A model generated the notes under the pieces. That model was not told the DNA's origin. It made no database searches and saw nothing but the letters and a program-made list of their open reading frames with translations. From assembly GCF_030846195.1 (NCBI RefSeq), contig NZ_JAVCWH010000002.1, positions 372,001 through 436,000 of the forward strand: DNA of 64,000 nucleotides. The letters run 5' to 3'. Shown here one piece after another: positions 22,225-31,032 of the stretch; position 1 is the stretch's first letter; every line of letters starts with the position of its first letter. The position numbers and the translations under genes were made by a program. The stretch is from Paracoccus yibinensis. GTDB lineage: Bacteria; Pseudomonadota; Alphaproteobacteria; Rhodobacterales; Rhodobacteraceae.

Positions 22225-23355
22225 ATGCCCCATCTTCACCCCGACATCGACCCGAACGGGCTTGACGAATTCTCGGTCGTGTTCACCGACCGGTCGCTGA
22301 ACCACATGTCGCAGCGGTTCCAGCAGGTGATGCGCGACCTGTCCGCAACCCTGCGCGAGGTCTATGGCGCGGCCCAGGTGGCCATCGTGCCGGGCGGCGG
22401 CACCTATGCGATGGAGGCGGTCGCCCGCCAGTTCGGCACGGGCCACGCGCTGATCGTCCGCAACGGCTGGTTCAGCTATCGGTGGAGCCAGATCTTCGAC
22501 ATGGGCGGATTTGCGCGCGAGACGACGGTGGTGATGGCCCGCCCCGCCGGGAACGAGCCGCAGCCCGCCTATGCCCCCCCGCCGATCGAGGAGGTCGTGG
22601 CAAAGATCCGCGACGCCCGCCCCGATGCGGTCTTTGCGCCCCATGTCGAAACCTCGGCCGGGTTGATCCTGCCCGACGACTACATCCGCGCCTTGGCGGA
22701 CGCCGCGCATGAGGTGGGCGCACTGATGGTGCTGGACTGCATCGCATCTGGCGCCGTCTGGGTGGACATGAAGGCTACAGGCGTGGACGTGCTGATCTCG
22801 GCCCCGCAGAAGGGGTGGTCGGCATCCCCCGCCGCCGGTCTGGTGATGCTGTCGGAAGGCGGGGCGGAACGGCTGGCCGCCACCGACAGCAACAGCTTTG
22901 CGCTGGATCTGAAGAAATGGCGTGCAATCATGGCGGCTTATGAAGATGGCGGCCACGCCTATCACGCGACGATGCCGACCGATGCCCTGCTGGGCCTGCG
23001 CGACGCGATGGAGGAGACGCGCGCCATGGGCTTTGACGCCGCCCGCGACGCGCAATGGCGGTTGGGCAACGCGGTGCGCGCGATGCTGGCCGAACGCAGC
23101 GTGCGTTCCGTTGCGGCACAGGGATTTGCCGCGCCGGGTGTTGTCGTCAGCTATACCGACGACCCCGACATCAAGAACGGCAAGAAGTTCGCCGCCCAAG
23201 GGATGCAGATCGCCGCGGGCGTTCCGCTGGCCGTGAACGAGGGGGACGCCTTCTCGACCTTCCGGCTTGGCCTGTTCGGGCTGGACAAGCTGAAGGACGT
23301 GGACGGCACCGTGGCGCGGCTGCGGACGGTAATGGACAAGGTGATACCGGCCTGA
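22225..23355 (+). CDS. Class V PLP-dependent aminotransferase (alanine-glyoxylate / serine-pyruvate type)
   Basis: The 376-residue fold-type I aminotransferase shows IVPGGGTYAMEAVARQF (phosphate-binding region), Asp171 (LMVLDCIASG) and the Schiff-base Lys196 in ISAPQKGWSASP. An AGGAG ribosome site precedes the start at MPHLHPDIDPN. It diverges from the polyamine-type cluster across 145 bases, so the two may share regulation. The actual amino donor and acceptor are not evident. A strong terminator follows. Confidence 0.85.
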   Translation: MPHLHPDIDPNGLDEFSVVFTDRSLNHMSQRFQQVMRDLSATLREVYGAAQVAIVPGGGTYAMEAVARQFGTGHALIVRNGWFSYRWSQIFDMGGFARETTVVMARPAGNEPQPAYAPPPIEEVVAKIRDARPDAVFAPHVETSAGLILPDDYIRALADAAHEVGALMVLDCIASGAVWVDMKATGVDVLISAPQKGWSASPAAGLVMLSEGGAERLAATDSNSFALDLKKWRAIMAAYEDGGHAYHATMPTDALLGLRDAMEETRAMGFDAARDAQWRLGNAVRAMLAERSVRSVAAQGFAAPGVVVSYTDDPDIKNGKKFAAQGMQIAAGVPLAVNEGDAFSTFRLGLFGLDKLKDVDGTVARLRTVMDKVIPA

Positions 23356-23374
23356 ACTTGCAGGATGAACGACC

Positions 23375-23402
23375 GGCCCGCCCTTTTGGGGCGGGCCTTT
23401 TT
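23375..23402 (+). terminator. Intrinsic terminator after the aminotransferase gene
   Basis: A stem with arms GGCCCGCCC and GGGCGGGCC, a five-base loop and a run of five T lies 19 bases after the stop. Confidence 0.9.
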
Positions 23403-23452
23403 CGTTCCACGGACAGGAGAATGATCTTCTCCGGCCCTCATCATTTTCGATA

Positions 23453-23475
23453 CGTCTTTGCTCTTGCTAAAGACG
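23453..23475. promoter_or_regulatory. Inverted repeat upstream of the sulfate transport operon
   Basis: Perfect 7-base arms CGTCTTT and AAAGACG are separated by nine bases. The repeat lies 56 bases before the first small gene, in an AT-rich stretch between the terminator and the operon. This is a plausible operator position for a sulfur-responsive regulator, but the site is not one I can name. Confidence 0.35.
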
Positions 23476-23531
23476 ACTTTCCCTGTCGTTATTTGTGGAA
23501 TAGGAAGCAGCGAGTCACAGGAGAGACGGCC

Positions 23532-23750
23532 ATGACGATCCAGGGTCGGAATATCGACGCGAAGGCCCGCCCGCTTTATTCGGTCCGGCTGATCGACCGG
23601 CGCACCGGACAGGTCCACCGCCTGAACGGCGCACCCCTTCTGGCGCTGAGCCAGGAACCCCAGGCTGCGGCCGCCTCCATGCTGGAAGGCCGCGACCCTG
23701 ATCTGTGGGAAGCGCGAATCGAACCGCTTTCCACCCGCGATACGCAATAA
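23532..23750 (+). CDS. Small protein of unknown function leading the sulfate transport operon
   Basis: A 72-residue soluble protein begins [20 protein letters not shown], with AGGAG eight bases upstream. It has no signal peptide, membrane segment or Cys cluster. Most of it could form strands then helices ([17 protein letters not shown], then [20 protein letters not shown]). It ends 26 bases before the sulfate-binding protein gene, with no terminator between, so it is probably the first gene of the operon. I do not recognise the family. Confidence 0.65.
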   Translation: MTIQGRNIDAKARPLYSVRLIDRRTGQVHRLNGAPLLALSQEPQAAAASMLEGRDPDLWEARIEPLSTRDTQ

Positions 23751-23776
23751 CGACAGAATTCTTGGGAGACGGTTTC

Positions 23777-24766
23777 ATGTTGAAGTCGAAATCGGGCCGC
23801 CTTGGCGCCTTGATGCTGGCCCTGGCCATCGCGGCCCCGGTTTATGCCGAAACCCTGCTGAACGTCAGCTATGACCCGACGCGAGAGTTGTATCGCGACG
23901 TGAATGCGGCATTCACCGAAAAATGGGCGTCCGAGGGACACGAGGCACCGACCATCGAAACCAGCCACGGCGGGTCCGGCGCGCAGGCGCGGTCGGTCAT
24001 CGACGGGCTGAACGCGCAGGTGGTGACGCTGGCGCTGGCCTCCGACATCGACCGCATCGCCGAGGCCGGCAAGCTGCCCGCCGACTGGCAGTCGAAGCTG
24101 CCGCACAATTCCAGCCCTTATACCTCGACCATCGTCTTCCTGGTTCGCGAGGGCAATCCCAAGGGCATCCAGGACTGGGGCGACCTGGTCAAGGACGGGG
24201 TCGAGGTGATCACGCCCAACCCCAAGACCTCGGGCGGGGCGCGGTGGAACTATCTTGCCGCCTGGGCCTGGGCCGAGAAGAACGGACAGGACCCCAAGGC
24301 CTTCGTGGGCCAGCTTTACACCCATGTGCCCGTGCTGGACACCGGCGCGCGCGGATCGACCACCACCTTCGCGCAGCGCGGCATCGGCGATGTGCTGCTG
24401 GCCTGGGAAAACGAGGCCTATCTGGCGCTGAAGGAGATCGGCGAGGATCAGTTCGACATCGTCGTGCCCTCGGTCAGCGTCCTGGCCGAACCGCCGGTCG
24501 CCATTGTCGAAGGCAACATCGCCAATGACGCGCAGCGCGAACTGGCTGTGGCCTATCTGGACTTCCTGTATTCCCCCGAAGGTCAGGCGCTTGCCTTCAA
24601 GCATTTCTACCGCGCCTGGGACGACAGCGCCGCCGCGCCCGAGGATGTCGCCCGCTTCCCCAAGCTGGATCTGGTCAGCATCGAGGAGTTTGGCGGCTGG
24701 AAGAAGGTCCAGCCCGAACATTTCGGGGACGGCGGGATCTTCGACCAGATCTATACGGTGAAATGA
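23777..24766 (+). CDS. cysP: Sulfate/thiosulfate ABC transporter, periplasmic binding protein
   Basis: The 329-residue product has a signal peptide ending near [20 protein letters not shown]. The mature start [17 protein letters not shown] is typical of sulfate-binding proteins, as are [17 protein letters not shown] and [21 protein letters not shown]. It delivers sulfate or thiosulfate to the CysTW permease. A GGGAG site precedes the start. Sbp and CysP cannot be separated by eye. The stop overlaps the cysT start (ATGA). Confidence 0.92.
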   Translation: MLKSKSGRLGALMLALAIAAPVYAETLLNVSYDPTRELYRDVNAAFTEKWASEGHEAPTIETSHGGSGAQARSVIDGLNAQVVTLALASDIDRIAEAGKLPADWQSKLPHNSSPYTSTIVFLVREGNPKGIQDWGDLVKDGVEVITPNPKTSGGARWNYLAAWAWAEKNGQDPKAFVGQLYTHVPVLDTGARGSTTTFAQRGIGDVLLAWENEAYLALKEIGEDQFDIVVPSVSVLAEPPVAIVEGNIANDAQRELAVAYLDFLYSPEGQALAFKHFYRAWDDSAAAPEDVARFPKLDLVSIEEFGGWKKVQPEHFGDGGIFDQIYTVK

Positions 24767-25608
24767 CGATGGCCGCGCGACCCCTGGTCCACAAGACGGC
24801 GATGCCCGGCCTCGGCCTGTCGGCAGGCATCACGATCGCGATGCTCTCCATCGTCGTCCTGCTGCCGATCGGCGCCCTTCTTCTGAAGGGCGCCAGTTTC
24901 GGGCTGACGAACGTTCTGGACGTCGTGGGACGAGAGCGGGTGATGGCCTCGCTCTATCTCTCCTTCAAGCTGTCCCTGCTGGCGGCTCTGTTCAACCTGG
25001 TCTTCGGCGTGTTGCTGGCCTGGGTGCTGGTGCGCTACCGCTTTCCGGGCAAGCGCATCCTGGACGCCGCCGTGGACCTGCCCTTCGCCCTGCCCACCGC
25101 CGTGGCGGGGATCGCGCTGACCGCGCTTTACGCCCCGAACGGGGCGTTCGGCAGCCTTGCGCAGCAGGTCGGCCTGAAGATCGCCTATACCCAGGCGGGC
25201 ATCTTCATCGCCTTGGTCTTCGTGGGCCTGCCCTTCGTCACCCGCACCGTCCAGCCGGTGATCGAGGAGATCGAGCAGGAGGTCGAGGAAGCATCGGCCA
25301 CGCTTGGCGCATCGCGCCTGCATACGCTGCGCCATGTGATCCTGCCGATGCTGGCCCCCGCCGCCCTGACAGGCTTCGCCCTGTCGCTGGCCCGGGCGGT
25401 CGGCGAATACGGATCGGTCATCTTCATCGCCGGCAACATCCCCCTGCGGACCGAGATCGCGCCGCTGCTGATCGTGATCCAGCTCGAGGAATTCAACTAT
25501 GACGCCGCAGCCGCCATCGGCATTGCCATGCTGGTGATCTCCTTCGCCATGCTGCTGGCGATCAACCTGATCCAGATCGTCAGCCGAAGGAAGATGGGCC
25601 ATGTCTGA
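24763..25608 (+). CDS. cysT: Sulfate ABC transporter permease CysT
   Basis: This inner-membrane permease of 281 residues has six membrane segments. Family motifs include [20 protein letters not shown] and, for the ATPase contact, the EAA loop [21 protein letters not shown]. It overlaps cysP by four bases and cysW by eight. A second in-frame Met at 24769 is an alternative start. Confidence 0.93.
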   Translation: MTMAARPLVHKTAMPGLGLSAGITIAMLSIVVLLPIGALLLKGASFGLTNVLDVVGRERVMASLYLSFKLSLLAALFNLVFGVLLAWVLVRYRFPGKRILDAAVDLPFALPTAVAGIALTALYAPNGAFGSLAQQVGLKIAYTQAGIFIALVFVGLPFVTRTVQPVIEEIEQEVEEASATLGASRLHTLRHVILPMLAPAALTGFALSLARAVGEYGSVIFIAGNIPLRTEIAPLLIVIQLEEFNYDAAAAIGIAMLVISFAMLLAINLIQIVSRRKMGHV

Positions 25609-26464
25609 CGCCACCCTGCCGACATTCCGCACCGCCACCGAGGAAGCGCCGCTTCTGCGCATCGCCCTGATCGCCATTGCGGTCGCGGGCCTTGCCATCC
25701 TGGTCTTCGCCCCCCTGGCCGTGGTCTTTGCCGAGGCGCTGCGGGACGGCTGGCTGGCCGCTGTCGAATCCCTCGGCAATCGCGACGCCCGCTCGGCCAT
25801 CCACCTGACACTGCTCATCACCGCCATCGCCGTCCCGGCGAACGCCGTCTTCGGCATCGCGGCCGCCTGGTTCATCACCAAGTTCGACTTTCGCGGCAAG
25901 GCCTTCCTGATCACCCTGATCGACTTGCCGTTCAGCGTCAGTCCGGTCGTCGCAGGCCTCTGCATCGTGCTGCTGTTCGGTGCCAATTCGGCCATCGGCA
26001 GCTGGCTGGTCGCGCATGGCTGGCCCATCGTCTTCGCCATCCCTGGCATCGTGCTGGCGACCGTCTTCGTCACCTTCCCCTTTGTCGCCCGCGAACTGAT
26101 CCCGGTGATGATCGAACAGGGCCGGACCGAGGAGGAGGCCGCCCTGACCTTGGGCGCCTCCGGCTGGCGGACCTTCCGCACGGTCACGCTGCCCAACATC
26201 CGCTGGGCGCTGCTTTACGGCACGCTGCTTTGCACCGCGCGAGCCATGGGCGAATTCGGCGCGGTCGCGGTCGTGTCGGGCAAGATCCGCGGCCAGACCG
26301 CCACCATGCCGATCACCATCGAGATGCTGTATAACGAATACCTGTCCGTCGCGGCCTTCAGCATGGCCGCACTGCTGACCGCGCTTGCCCTTGTCACCCT
26401 GCTTCTGAAAACCCTGCTGGAACTGCGTCACGCCGACCAGCTTGCAGCCACCCGCCGCCATTAA
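25601..26464 (+). CDS. cysW: Sulfate ABC transporter permease CysW
   Basis: This second permease of 287 residues pairs with CysT. It has LIDLPFSVSPVVAGLCIVLLFG and the EAA loop EEEAALTLGASGWRTFRTVTLP, then RAMGEFGAVAVVSG, typical of CysW. The start overlaps the end of cysT by eight bases. Confidence 0.93.
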   Translation: MSDATLPTFRTATEEAPLLRIALIAIAVAGLAILVFAPLAVVFAEALRDGWLAAVESLGNRDARSAIHLTLLITAIAVPANAVFGIAAAWFITKFDFRGKAFLITLIDLPFSVSPVVAGLCIVLLFGANSAIGSWLVAHGWPIVFAIPGIVLATVFVTFPFVARELIPVMIEQGRTEEEAALTLGASGWRTFRTVTLPNIRWALLYGTLLCTARAMGEFGAVAVVSGKIRGQTATMPITIEMLYNEYLSVAAFSMAALLTALALVTLLLKTLLELRHADQLAATRRH

Positions 26465-26476
26465 GGGGAACCGTCC

Positions 26477-27196
26477 ATGCATATCGACATCGACGAAATC
26501 GCAAAGACCTTCGGCGCCACCACCGCCCTGCATCCCGTCTCGCTGAGCATCCCTTCGGGCGCCCTGGTCGCGCTGCTGGGGCCGTCGGGATCGGGCAAGA
26601 CCACGCTGTTGCGGATCCTGGGCGGGCTGGAGTTTCCGACCTCGGGGCGCGTGATGTTCAACGGCCAGGACGCGACCGGCATGACGGTGCAGGAACGCCG
26701 GGCGGGCTTTGTCTTCCAAAGCTATGCGCTGTTCCGGCACATGACCGTCTTCGACAACATCGCCTATGGCCTGCGCGCCCGCCCGCGCGGCCAACGCCCC
26801 CCCAAGGCCGAGATCACCCGCCGCGTGACCAAGCTGCTGGACCTGATTCAGTTGCCCGACATCGCAAGCCGCTATCCCACGCAACTGTCAGGCGGGCAGC
26901 GCCAGCGCGTGGCCTTGGCGCGCGCGCTTGCGATCGAACCCCGGATGCTGCTTCTGGACGAGCCCTTCGGCGCGCTTGACGCCAAGGTCCGCAAGGAACT
27001 GCGCCAGGGCTTGCGCGACATCCATGACGAAACCGGGTTAACCACGGTCTTCGTGACCCATGACCAGGACGAGGCGATGGAACTGGCCGACCTGGTGGTG
27101 GTGATGTCGATGGGCCGGATCGAACAGATCGGCCGCCCGCAGGATATCCGCGGCAAGCCCGCCACCGAATTCGTCCGGGACTTCATCAGCGCCTGA
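26477..27196 (+). CDS. cysA: Sulfate ABC transporter ATP-binding protein CysA, short form
   Basis: This ATPase of the transporter shows Walker [10 protein letters not shown] (35-43), signature LSGGQRQR (about 137-144), Walker [13 protein letters not shown] and the switch His in [13 protein letters not shown]. It has only 239 residues and ends at [10 protein letters not shown], just where the C-terminal TOBE-type regulatory domain of ordinary CysA (about 350 residues) would begin. The stop is clean and the gene meets recN six bases later. This could be an old truncation or a natural short form. Confidence 0.9.
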   Translation: MHIDIDEIAKTFGATTALHPVSLSIPSGALVALLGPSGSGKTTLLRILGGLEFPTSGRVMFNGQDATGMTVQERRAGFVFQSYALFRHMTVFDNIAYGLRARPRGQRPPKAEITRRVTKLLDLIQLPDIASRYPTQLSGGQRQRVALARALAIEPRMLLLDEPFGALDAKVRKELRQGLRDIHDETGLTTVFVTHDQDEAMELADLVVVMSMGRIEQIGRPQDIRGKPATEFVRDFISA

Positions 27197-27202
27197 CGGG
27201 TG

Positions 27203-28849
27203 TCAGCCCTGCAACAGCGCCCGTGCCGCCCCCGTGGCGGCATCGGTGATCCGATCGCCCGACAACATCCGGGCGATTTCCTCGACCCGTTCGGGCGCCG
27301 ACAGCGCCACCACGGTCGAGGTCGTCATGTCGTCATGGACCGACTTCGACACGCGGAAATGATTGGCCCCAAGCGCCGCCACCTGTGGCGAGTGCGTCAC
27401 CACCAGCACCTGCGCATCCTCGGACAGCCGCTTGAGCCGTCGTCCCACCGCATCCGCGGTTGCTCCGCCCACGCCCCGGTCGATTTCGTCGAAGATCAGC
27501 ACAAGCGCGTCATTTCCGCGCGCCAGGCAGACCTTCAGCGCCAGCAGGAACCGCGACAGTTCCCCGCCCGAGGCGATCTTGTCCAAAGCGCCCGCCGGCG
27601 CGCCGGGATTGGTGGCAACCGTGAAGGCCACCTCGTCGCGCCCGTCCGGGCCGGGTTCGCCCGGCGTGACAAGCGTCTGGAACACCGCTCGTTCCATCTT
27701 CAAGGGCGCAAGTTCAGCGGTGACGGCGCGGTCGAGCGCGATAGCGGCCTCGATCCGCGTCCGCGTCACTTCCTCGGCTTCGGCGTCATAGCGGGCCTCG
27801 GCATCCTCGACCTGCCTGCGCAAGGCGGCGATCTGCGCCTCGCCCGCGTCGATCTGGCCCAGGCGGGTTCGCAACTCATCCGCCAGCCCCGCCAGATCGT
27901 CGGCCAGCACGTTGTGCTTGCGGGCAAGCGCGCGCAGGGCGAACAGCCGTTCCTCGGTCGCCTCCAGCGCGGCGGGATCCACGTCAAGCGCGGACAGCGC
28001 ATCCTCGACCCCGCGATGCGCCTCGCCCAGTTCGACCAGGGCGCGGGACAGCGCGGCCAGCGGCTCGTCCAGCCGCCCCTCGGCCCGGTCGGATGCGCCT
28101 TCCAGCCAGCGGGTTGCGTCCAGCATCGCGCCCTCGGCCCCCTCGCCGCCCAGCATCTTCAGCGCGCGCGCCACGTCCTCGCGGATGCGGATGGCGCCCT
28201 GCATGGCACGGCGGCGGGTGTCCAGCGTCGCCTCCTCGCCTGCCTCGGGGGACAGGTCGTCCAGTTCGGCGACGGCATGGCGCAGGAAATCCTCCTCGGC
28301 ACGGGCGGCGGCCAGGCGTGCTTCGGCCCCATCCAGGTCGCGCCGCGCCGTGCGGCGCGCGGCCCAGGCCTCGCGCACTGGTCCCAGGTCTATCGCCCCA
28401 AAGACATCCAGAAGCGCCCGATGGCCGCGCGGGTTCAAAAGCCCGCGGTCGTCGTGCTGGCCGTGCAGTTCCACCAGCGTTTCCGACAACTGCCGCAGCA
28501 CCTCGCCCGACACGCGGCGGTCGTTGACATAGCCGGTCTTGCGACCGTCGCCCCCGTTCACCCGGCGCAGGATCAGATCGTCATCCTCAAGCTCGATCCC
28601 CGCATCCGCCAGAACGGCGCGGGCGGGATGGCCGGCGGGCAGGTCGAAGACCGCCGTCACCTCGCCCTGCTGGGCACCCTGGCGGACCAGATCGGCACGG
28701 CCGCGCCAGCCCAGGACGAAGCCCAGGCAGTCCAGCAGGATCGACTTGCCCGCGCCGGTTTCCCCGGTCAGCACGTTCAGGCCCGGACCAAAGGCCAGAT
28801 CCAGCCGGTCGATCAGCAGCATGTTGCGGATGTCCAGCGATCTCAGCAT
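27203..28849 (-). CDS. recN: DNA repair protein RecN
   Basis: This SMC-like ATPase acts in double-strand-break repair. The 548-residue product shows Walker A GETGAGKS (29-36) near the start, a long central coiled-coil region rich in Ala, Glu and Arg, and a C-terminal ABC head with SGGELSRFLLALKV and LIFDEIDRGVGGATADAVG. The start MLRSLDIRNMLLIDRLDL matches the family. It lies 34 bases after bamD on the same strand, the usual order lpxC-bamD-recN in related bacteria. Confidence 0.95.
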   Translation of the reverse strand: MLRSLDIRNMLLIDRLDLAFGPGLNVLTGETGAGKSILLDCLGFVLGWRGRADLVRQGAQQGEVTAVFDLPAGHPARAVLADAGIELEDDDLILRRVNGGDGRKTGYVNDRRVSGEVLRQLSETLVELHGQHDDRGLLNPRGHRALLDVFGAIDLGPVREAWAARRTARRDLDGAEARLAAARAEEDFLRHAVAELDDLSPEAGEEATLDTRRRAMQGAIRIREDVARALKMLGGEGAEGAMLDATRWLEGASDRAEGRLDEPLAALSRALVELGEAHRGVEDALSALDVDPAALEATEERLFALRALARKHNVLADDLAGLADELRTRLGQIDAGEAQIAALRRQVEDAEARYDAEAEEVTRTRIEAAIALDRAVTAELAPLKMERAVFQTLVTPGEPGPDGRDEVAFTVATNPGAPAGALDKIASGGELSRFLLALKVCLARGNDALVLIFDEIDRGVGGATADAVGRRLKRLSEDAQVLVVTHSPQVAALGANHFRVSKSVHDDMTTSTVVALSAPERVEEIARMLSGDRITDAATGAARALLQG

Positions 28850-28883
28850 CGGTTTATCCTTGCAGGGCGGTTCGCACCCTAAC

Positions 28884-29732
28884 TCAAAGCCACCGTCCCT
28901 GGATCATCTGGCGATAAACATTGTTCAGCCAGTTGTCGCCCCGCGCCTCGGGTGCAAGACCCCGCCCGCGCAACTGGCCATAGGCGTCCTGGTAGAAGGG
29001 CGAGGACTGGAAGTTATAGCCCAGGATCGCCCCCGCCGTCTGCGCCTCGTCCGTCAGGCCAAGCGCCAGATAGGCCTCGACCAGCCGCAGCAGCGCCTCG
29101 GGCGTCTGGGTGGTGGTCTGGAACTCCTCGACCACGACACGGAAGCGATTGATCGAGGCCGCGTAATGCCGGCGCTTGAGGTAATAGCGCCCGATCTCCA
29201 TTTCCTTGGCCGCCAGATGGTCAAAGGCCAGGTCGAATTTCAGGATCGCGCTGCGGGCATATTCGCTGTCGGGATACTGTTCGATCACGGTGCGCAGCGA
29301 TTGCAGCGCCTGGAAGGTCAGGCCCTGGTCGCGGCCAACCTCGTCGATCTGGTCGTAATAGGACAAAGCCAGCAGGTATTGCGCATAGGCCGCGTCCTCG
29401 TCACCCGGATAGGTGTCGATGAACCGCTGGGCGGCACCCCGCGCTTCCTCATAATTCTGGGCGCGGTGGTTGGAATAGGCCTGCATGATCAGCGCGCGCT
29501 TGGCCCATTCGGAATAGGGATAAAGCCGCTCGACCTCGCTGAAATAGAAGACCGCGTCTTCTGGCTTGCGGCTGTTTTCCAGCTCGAACTCGCCACGCTT
29601 GTAGATTTCCTCGGCGGTGAAGCGATCCAGGTTCTGCCGCTCGCCCGAGCCACCGCCCCTGTTGCAACCCGTCAGCACCAGACCCGCCAGAATCGCCGCC
29701 ATCACGGAAGCCGAGAATTTCGAGCGCGCCAT
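28884..29732 (-). CDS. bamD: Outer membrane assembly lipoprotein BamD
   Basis: BamD is an essential lipoprotein of the BAM complex that inserts outer-membrane beta barrels. The start was chosen at MARSKFSASVMAAIL, giving a lipoprotein signal with lipobox LTGC and lipidated Cys23. The mature part contains tetratricopeptide helices, including the typical ERLYPYSEWAKRALIMQAYS and FIDTYPGDEDAAYAQYLLALSY. Total length is 282 residues. The frame is open upstream, but those codons lack a signal. Confidence 0.94.
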   Translation of the reverse strand: MARSKFSASVMAAILAGLVLTGCNRGGGSGERQNLDRFTAEEIYKRGEFELENSRKPEDAVFYFSEVERLYPYSEWAKRALIMQAYSNHRAQNYEEARGAAQRFIDTYPGDEDAAYAQYLLALSYYDQIDEVGRDQGLTFQALQSLRTVIEQYPDSEYARSAILKFDLAFDHLAAKEMEIGRYYLKRRHYAASINRFRVVVEEFQTTTQTPEALLRLVEAYLALGLTDEAQTAGAILGYNFQSSPFYQDAYGQLRGRGLAPEARGDNWLNNVYRQMIQGRWL

Positions 29733-29884
29733 CGTCACCTGCCTAAGACTTCTTCCTTGCAGCCGACCCGTTCCGGCCGCGCTGCCCGGACCCTCTAGCA
29801 CAGAACATCAGAGGGCGCAAAATGGCAATCCGTTGAATTTTGCCTACGATTCCCGGCGCTGCCTGACGTTGGGGAAGGCCGCGC

Positions 29885-30814
29885 TCAGGCGGCCGCCCAA
29901 GCCGTCGCCGCCAGGTCATAGGCCGCAACGCCCGCGCCCGGCAGACGGTTTTCCAGGGCCGGCGAACAGGTTTCCCAGGTCCAGGCCGTCGGATCGGCGA
30001 ACAGCGCGCGCAGCAGGCGGTTGGTCATCGCATGGCCCGCCCGATGCCCGGTATAGCGCGCCAGCAGCGGCGCCCCGGCCAGGGCCAGGTCGCCCATGGC
30101 GTCCAGCATCTTGTGGCGCACGGCTTCGTCAGCGTGGCGCAAACCGCCCGGCGACAACACGCGCGCGCCGTCAACGACCACGGCGTTCAGATAGGTGCCG
30201 CCAAGCGCCAGCCCGTTCCGGCGCATCGCGTCCACATCCGCCTGACGGCAGAAGGTGCGGCTGTCGGCCAGTTCGCGCAGGAAGGCGCCGTTGGCCATGT
30301 CCAGGCGCTTTTCCTGGTGGCCAATGGCGGCATCGGTGAAGTCGATCTCGAAGTCGATCTCCAGATGGTCGGCGGGGGACAGGCGGGCAAAGGCATCGCC
30401 CTCGCGCACCTCGACCGGGCGCAGGACGCGGATGGCCCGCAGCGCGGCGTTCTGCAGCACGATGCCCGCGCGCAGGATGCCCCGCACGAAGGGCGCGGCC
30501 GAACCGTCCAGGATCGGAACCTCGGGGCCGTCCACCGTCACCAGGGCGTTGTGGATGCCGGTGCCCGCAAGCGCCGCCATCACATGTTCGACCGTGGACA
30601 GCGTGGTGCCCTTGCCATCATCCAGCAGGGTGCACAGCTTCGACGGCGTGACGTGATCCCACAGGGCGGGGATATCCACGGCAGGCGTCAGATCCACGCG
30701 GCGGAAGACGATGCCGTGGCCGGCGGGCGCGGGATGGATTTCCAGCCGGGCCGGGGCACCGGAATGAAGCCCGACACCGTGGAACGCCACCTTCGTTTTC
30801 AACGTCGCCTGCAT
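29885..30814 (-). CDS. lpxC: UDP-3-O-acyl-N-acetylglucosamine deacetylase LpxC
   Basis: LpxC is the committed step of lipid A synthesis. The 309-residue product has the zinc ligands His77 (STVEHVMAAL), His234 and Asp238 (VRHKMLDAMGDL), and the catalytic region GHRAGHAMTN. The start MQATLKTKVAFHGVGLHSG matches the family. It lies downstream of ftsZ with a terminator between and has its own leader containing an inverted repeat. Confidence 0.96.
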   Translation of the reverse strand: MQATLKTKVAFHGVGLHSGAPARLEIHPAPAGHGIVFRRVDLTPAVDIPALWDHVTPSKLCTLLDDGKGTTLSTVEHVMAALAGTGIHNALVTVDGPEVPILDGSAAPFVRGILRAGIVLQNAALRAIRVLRPVEVREGDAFARLSPADHLEIDFEIDFTDAAIGHQEKRLDMANGAFLRELADSRTFCRQADVDAMRRNGLALGGTYLNAVVVDGARVLSPGGLRHADEAVRHKMLDAMGDLALAGAPLLARYTGHRAGHAMTNRLLRALFADPTAWTWETCSPALENRLPGAGVAAYDLAATAWAAA

Positions 30815-30847
30815 GACAACCTGCCTTCTTCTCGTCTCGCGCCGAAA

Positions 30848-30870
30848 TCATCCGTCGCTTTAACGGATGA
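30848..30870. promoter_or_regulatory. Inverted repeat in the lpxC leader
   Basis: Arms TCATCCGT and ACGGATGA surround a seven-base loop, 34 bases upstream of the lpxC start. On the minus strand a TACAAT hexamer lies further upstream (30905-30910), so the repeat would fall in the transcribed leader or at an operator site. Confidence 0.4.
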
Positions 30871-30982
30871 CCTAGGCCCAGGGCGCCAGGCATTCAATTA
30901 ACGAATTGTAACGCCGTGAAACATTCGGATGAAAAGGCTGGCGCCGGGTGGCAAGATCAGGTGGGAAGAATTGATCGGGCAT

Positions 30983-31010
30983 GAAAAAAGGCCGCACGAG
31001 GCGGCCTTTT
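30983..31010 (-). terminator. Intrinsic terminator after ftsZ
   Basis: Read on the minus strand, arms AAAAGGCCGC and GCGGCCTTTT form a stem with a five-base loop, followed by a T run. It begins 22 bases after the ftsZ stop and would end the dcw transcript. Confidence 0.9.
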
Positions 31011-31032
31011 CTGCATCAAGCATGTGACGCGG

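Noticed and set aside
23532..23750. Small gene before cysP as a tail of the aminotransferase gene in another frame
   Set aside because: A strong terminator separates them, and the small gene has its own ribosome site, so it belongs to the downstream operon.
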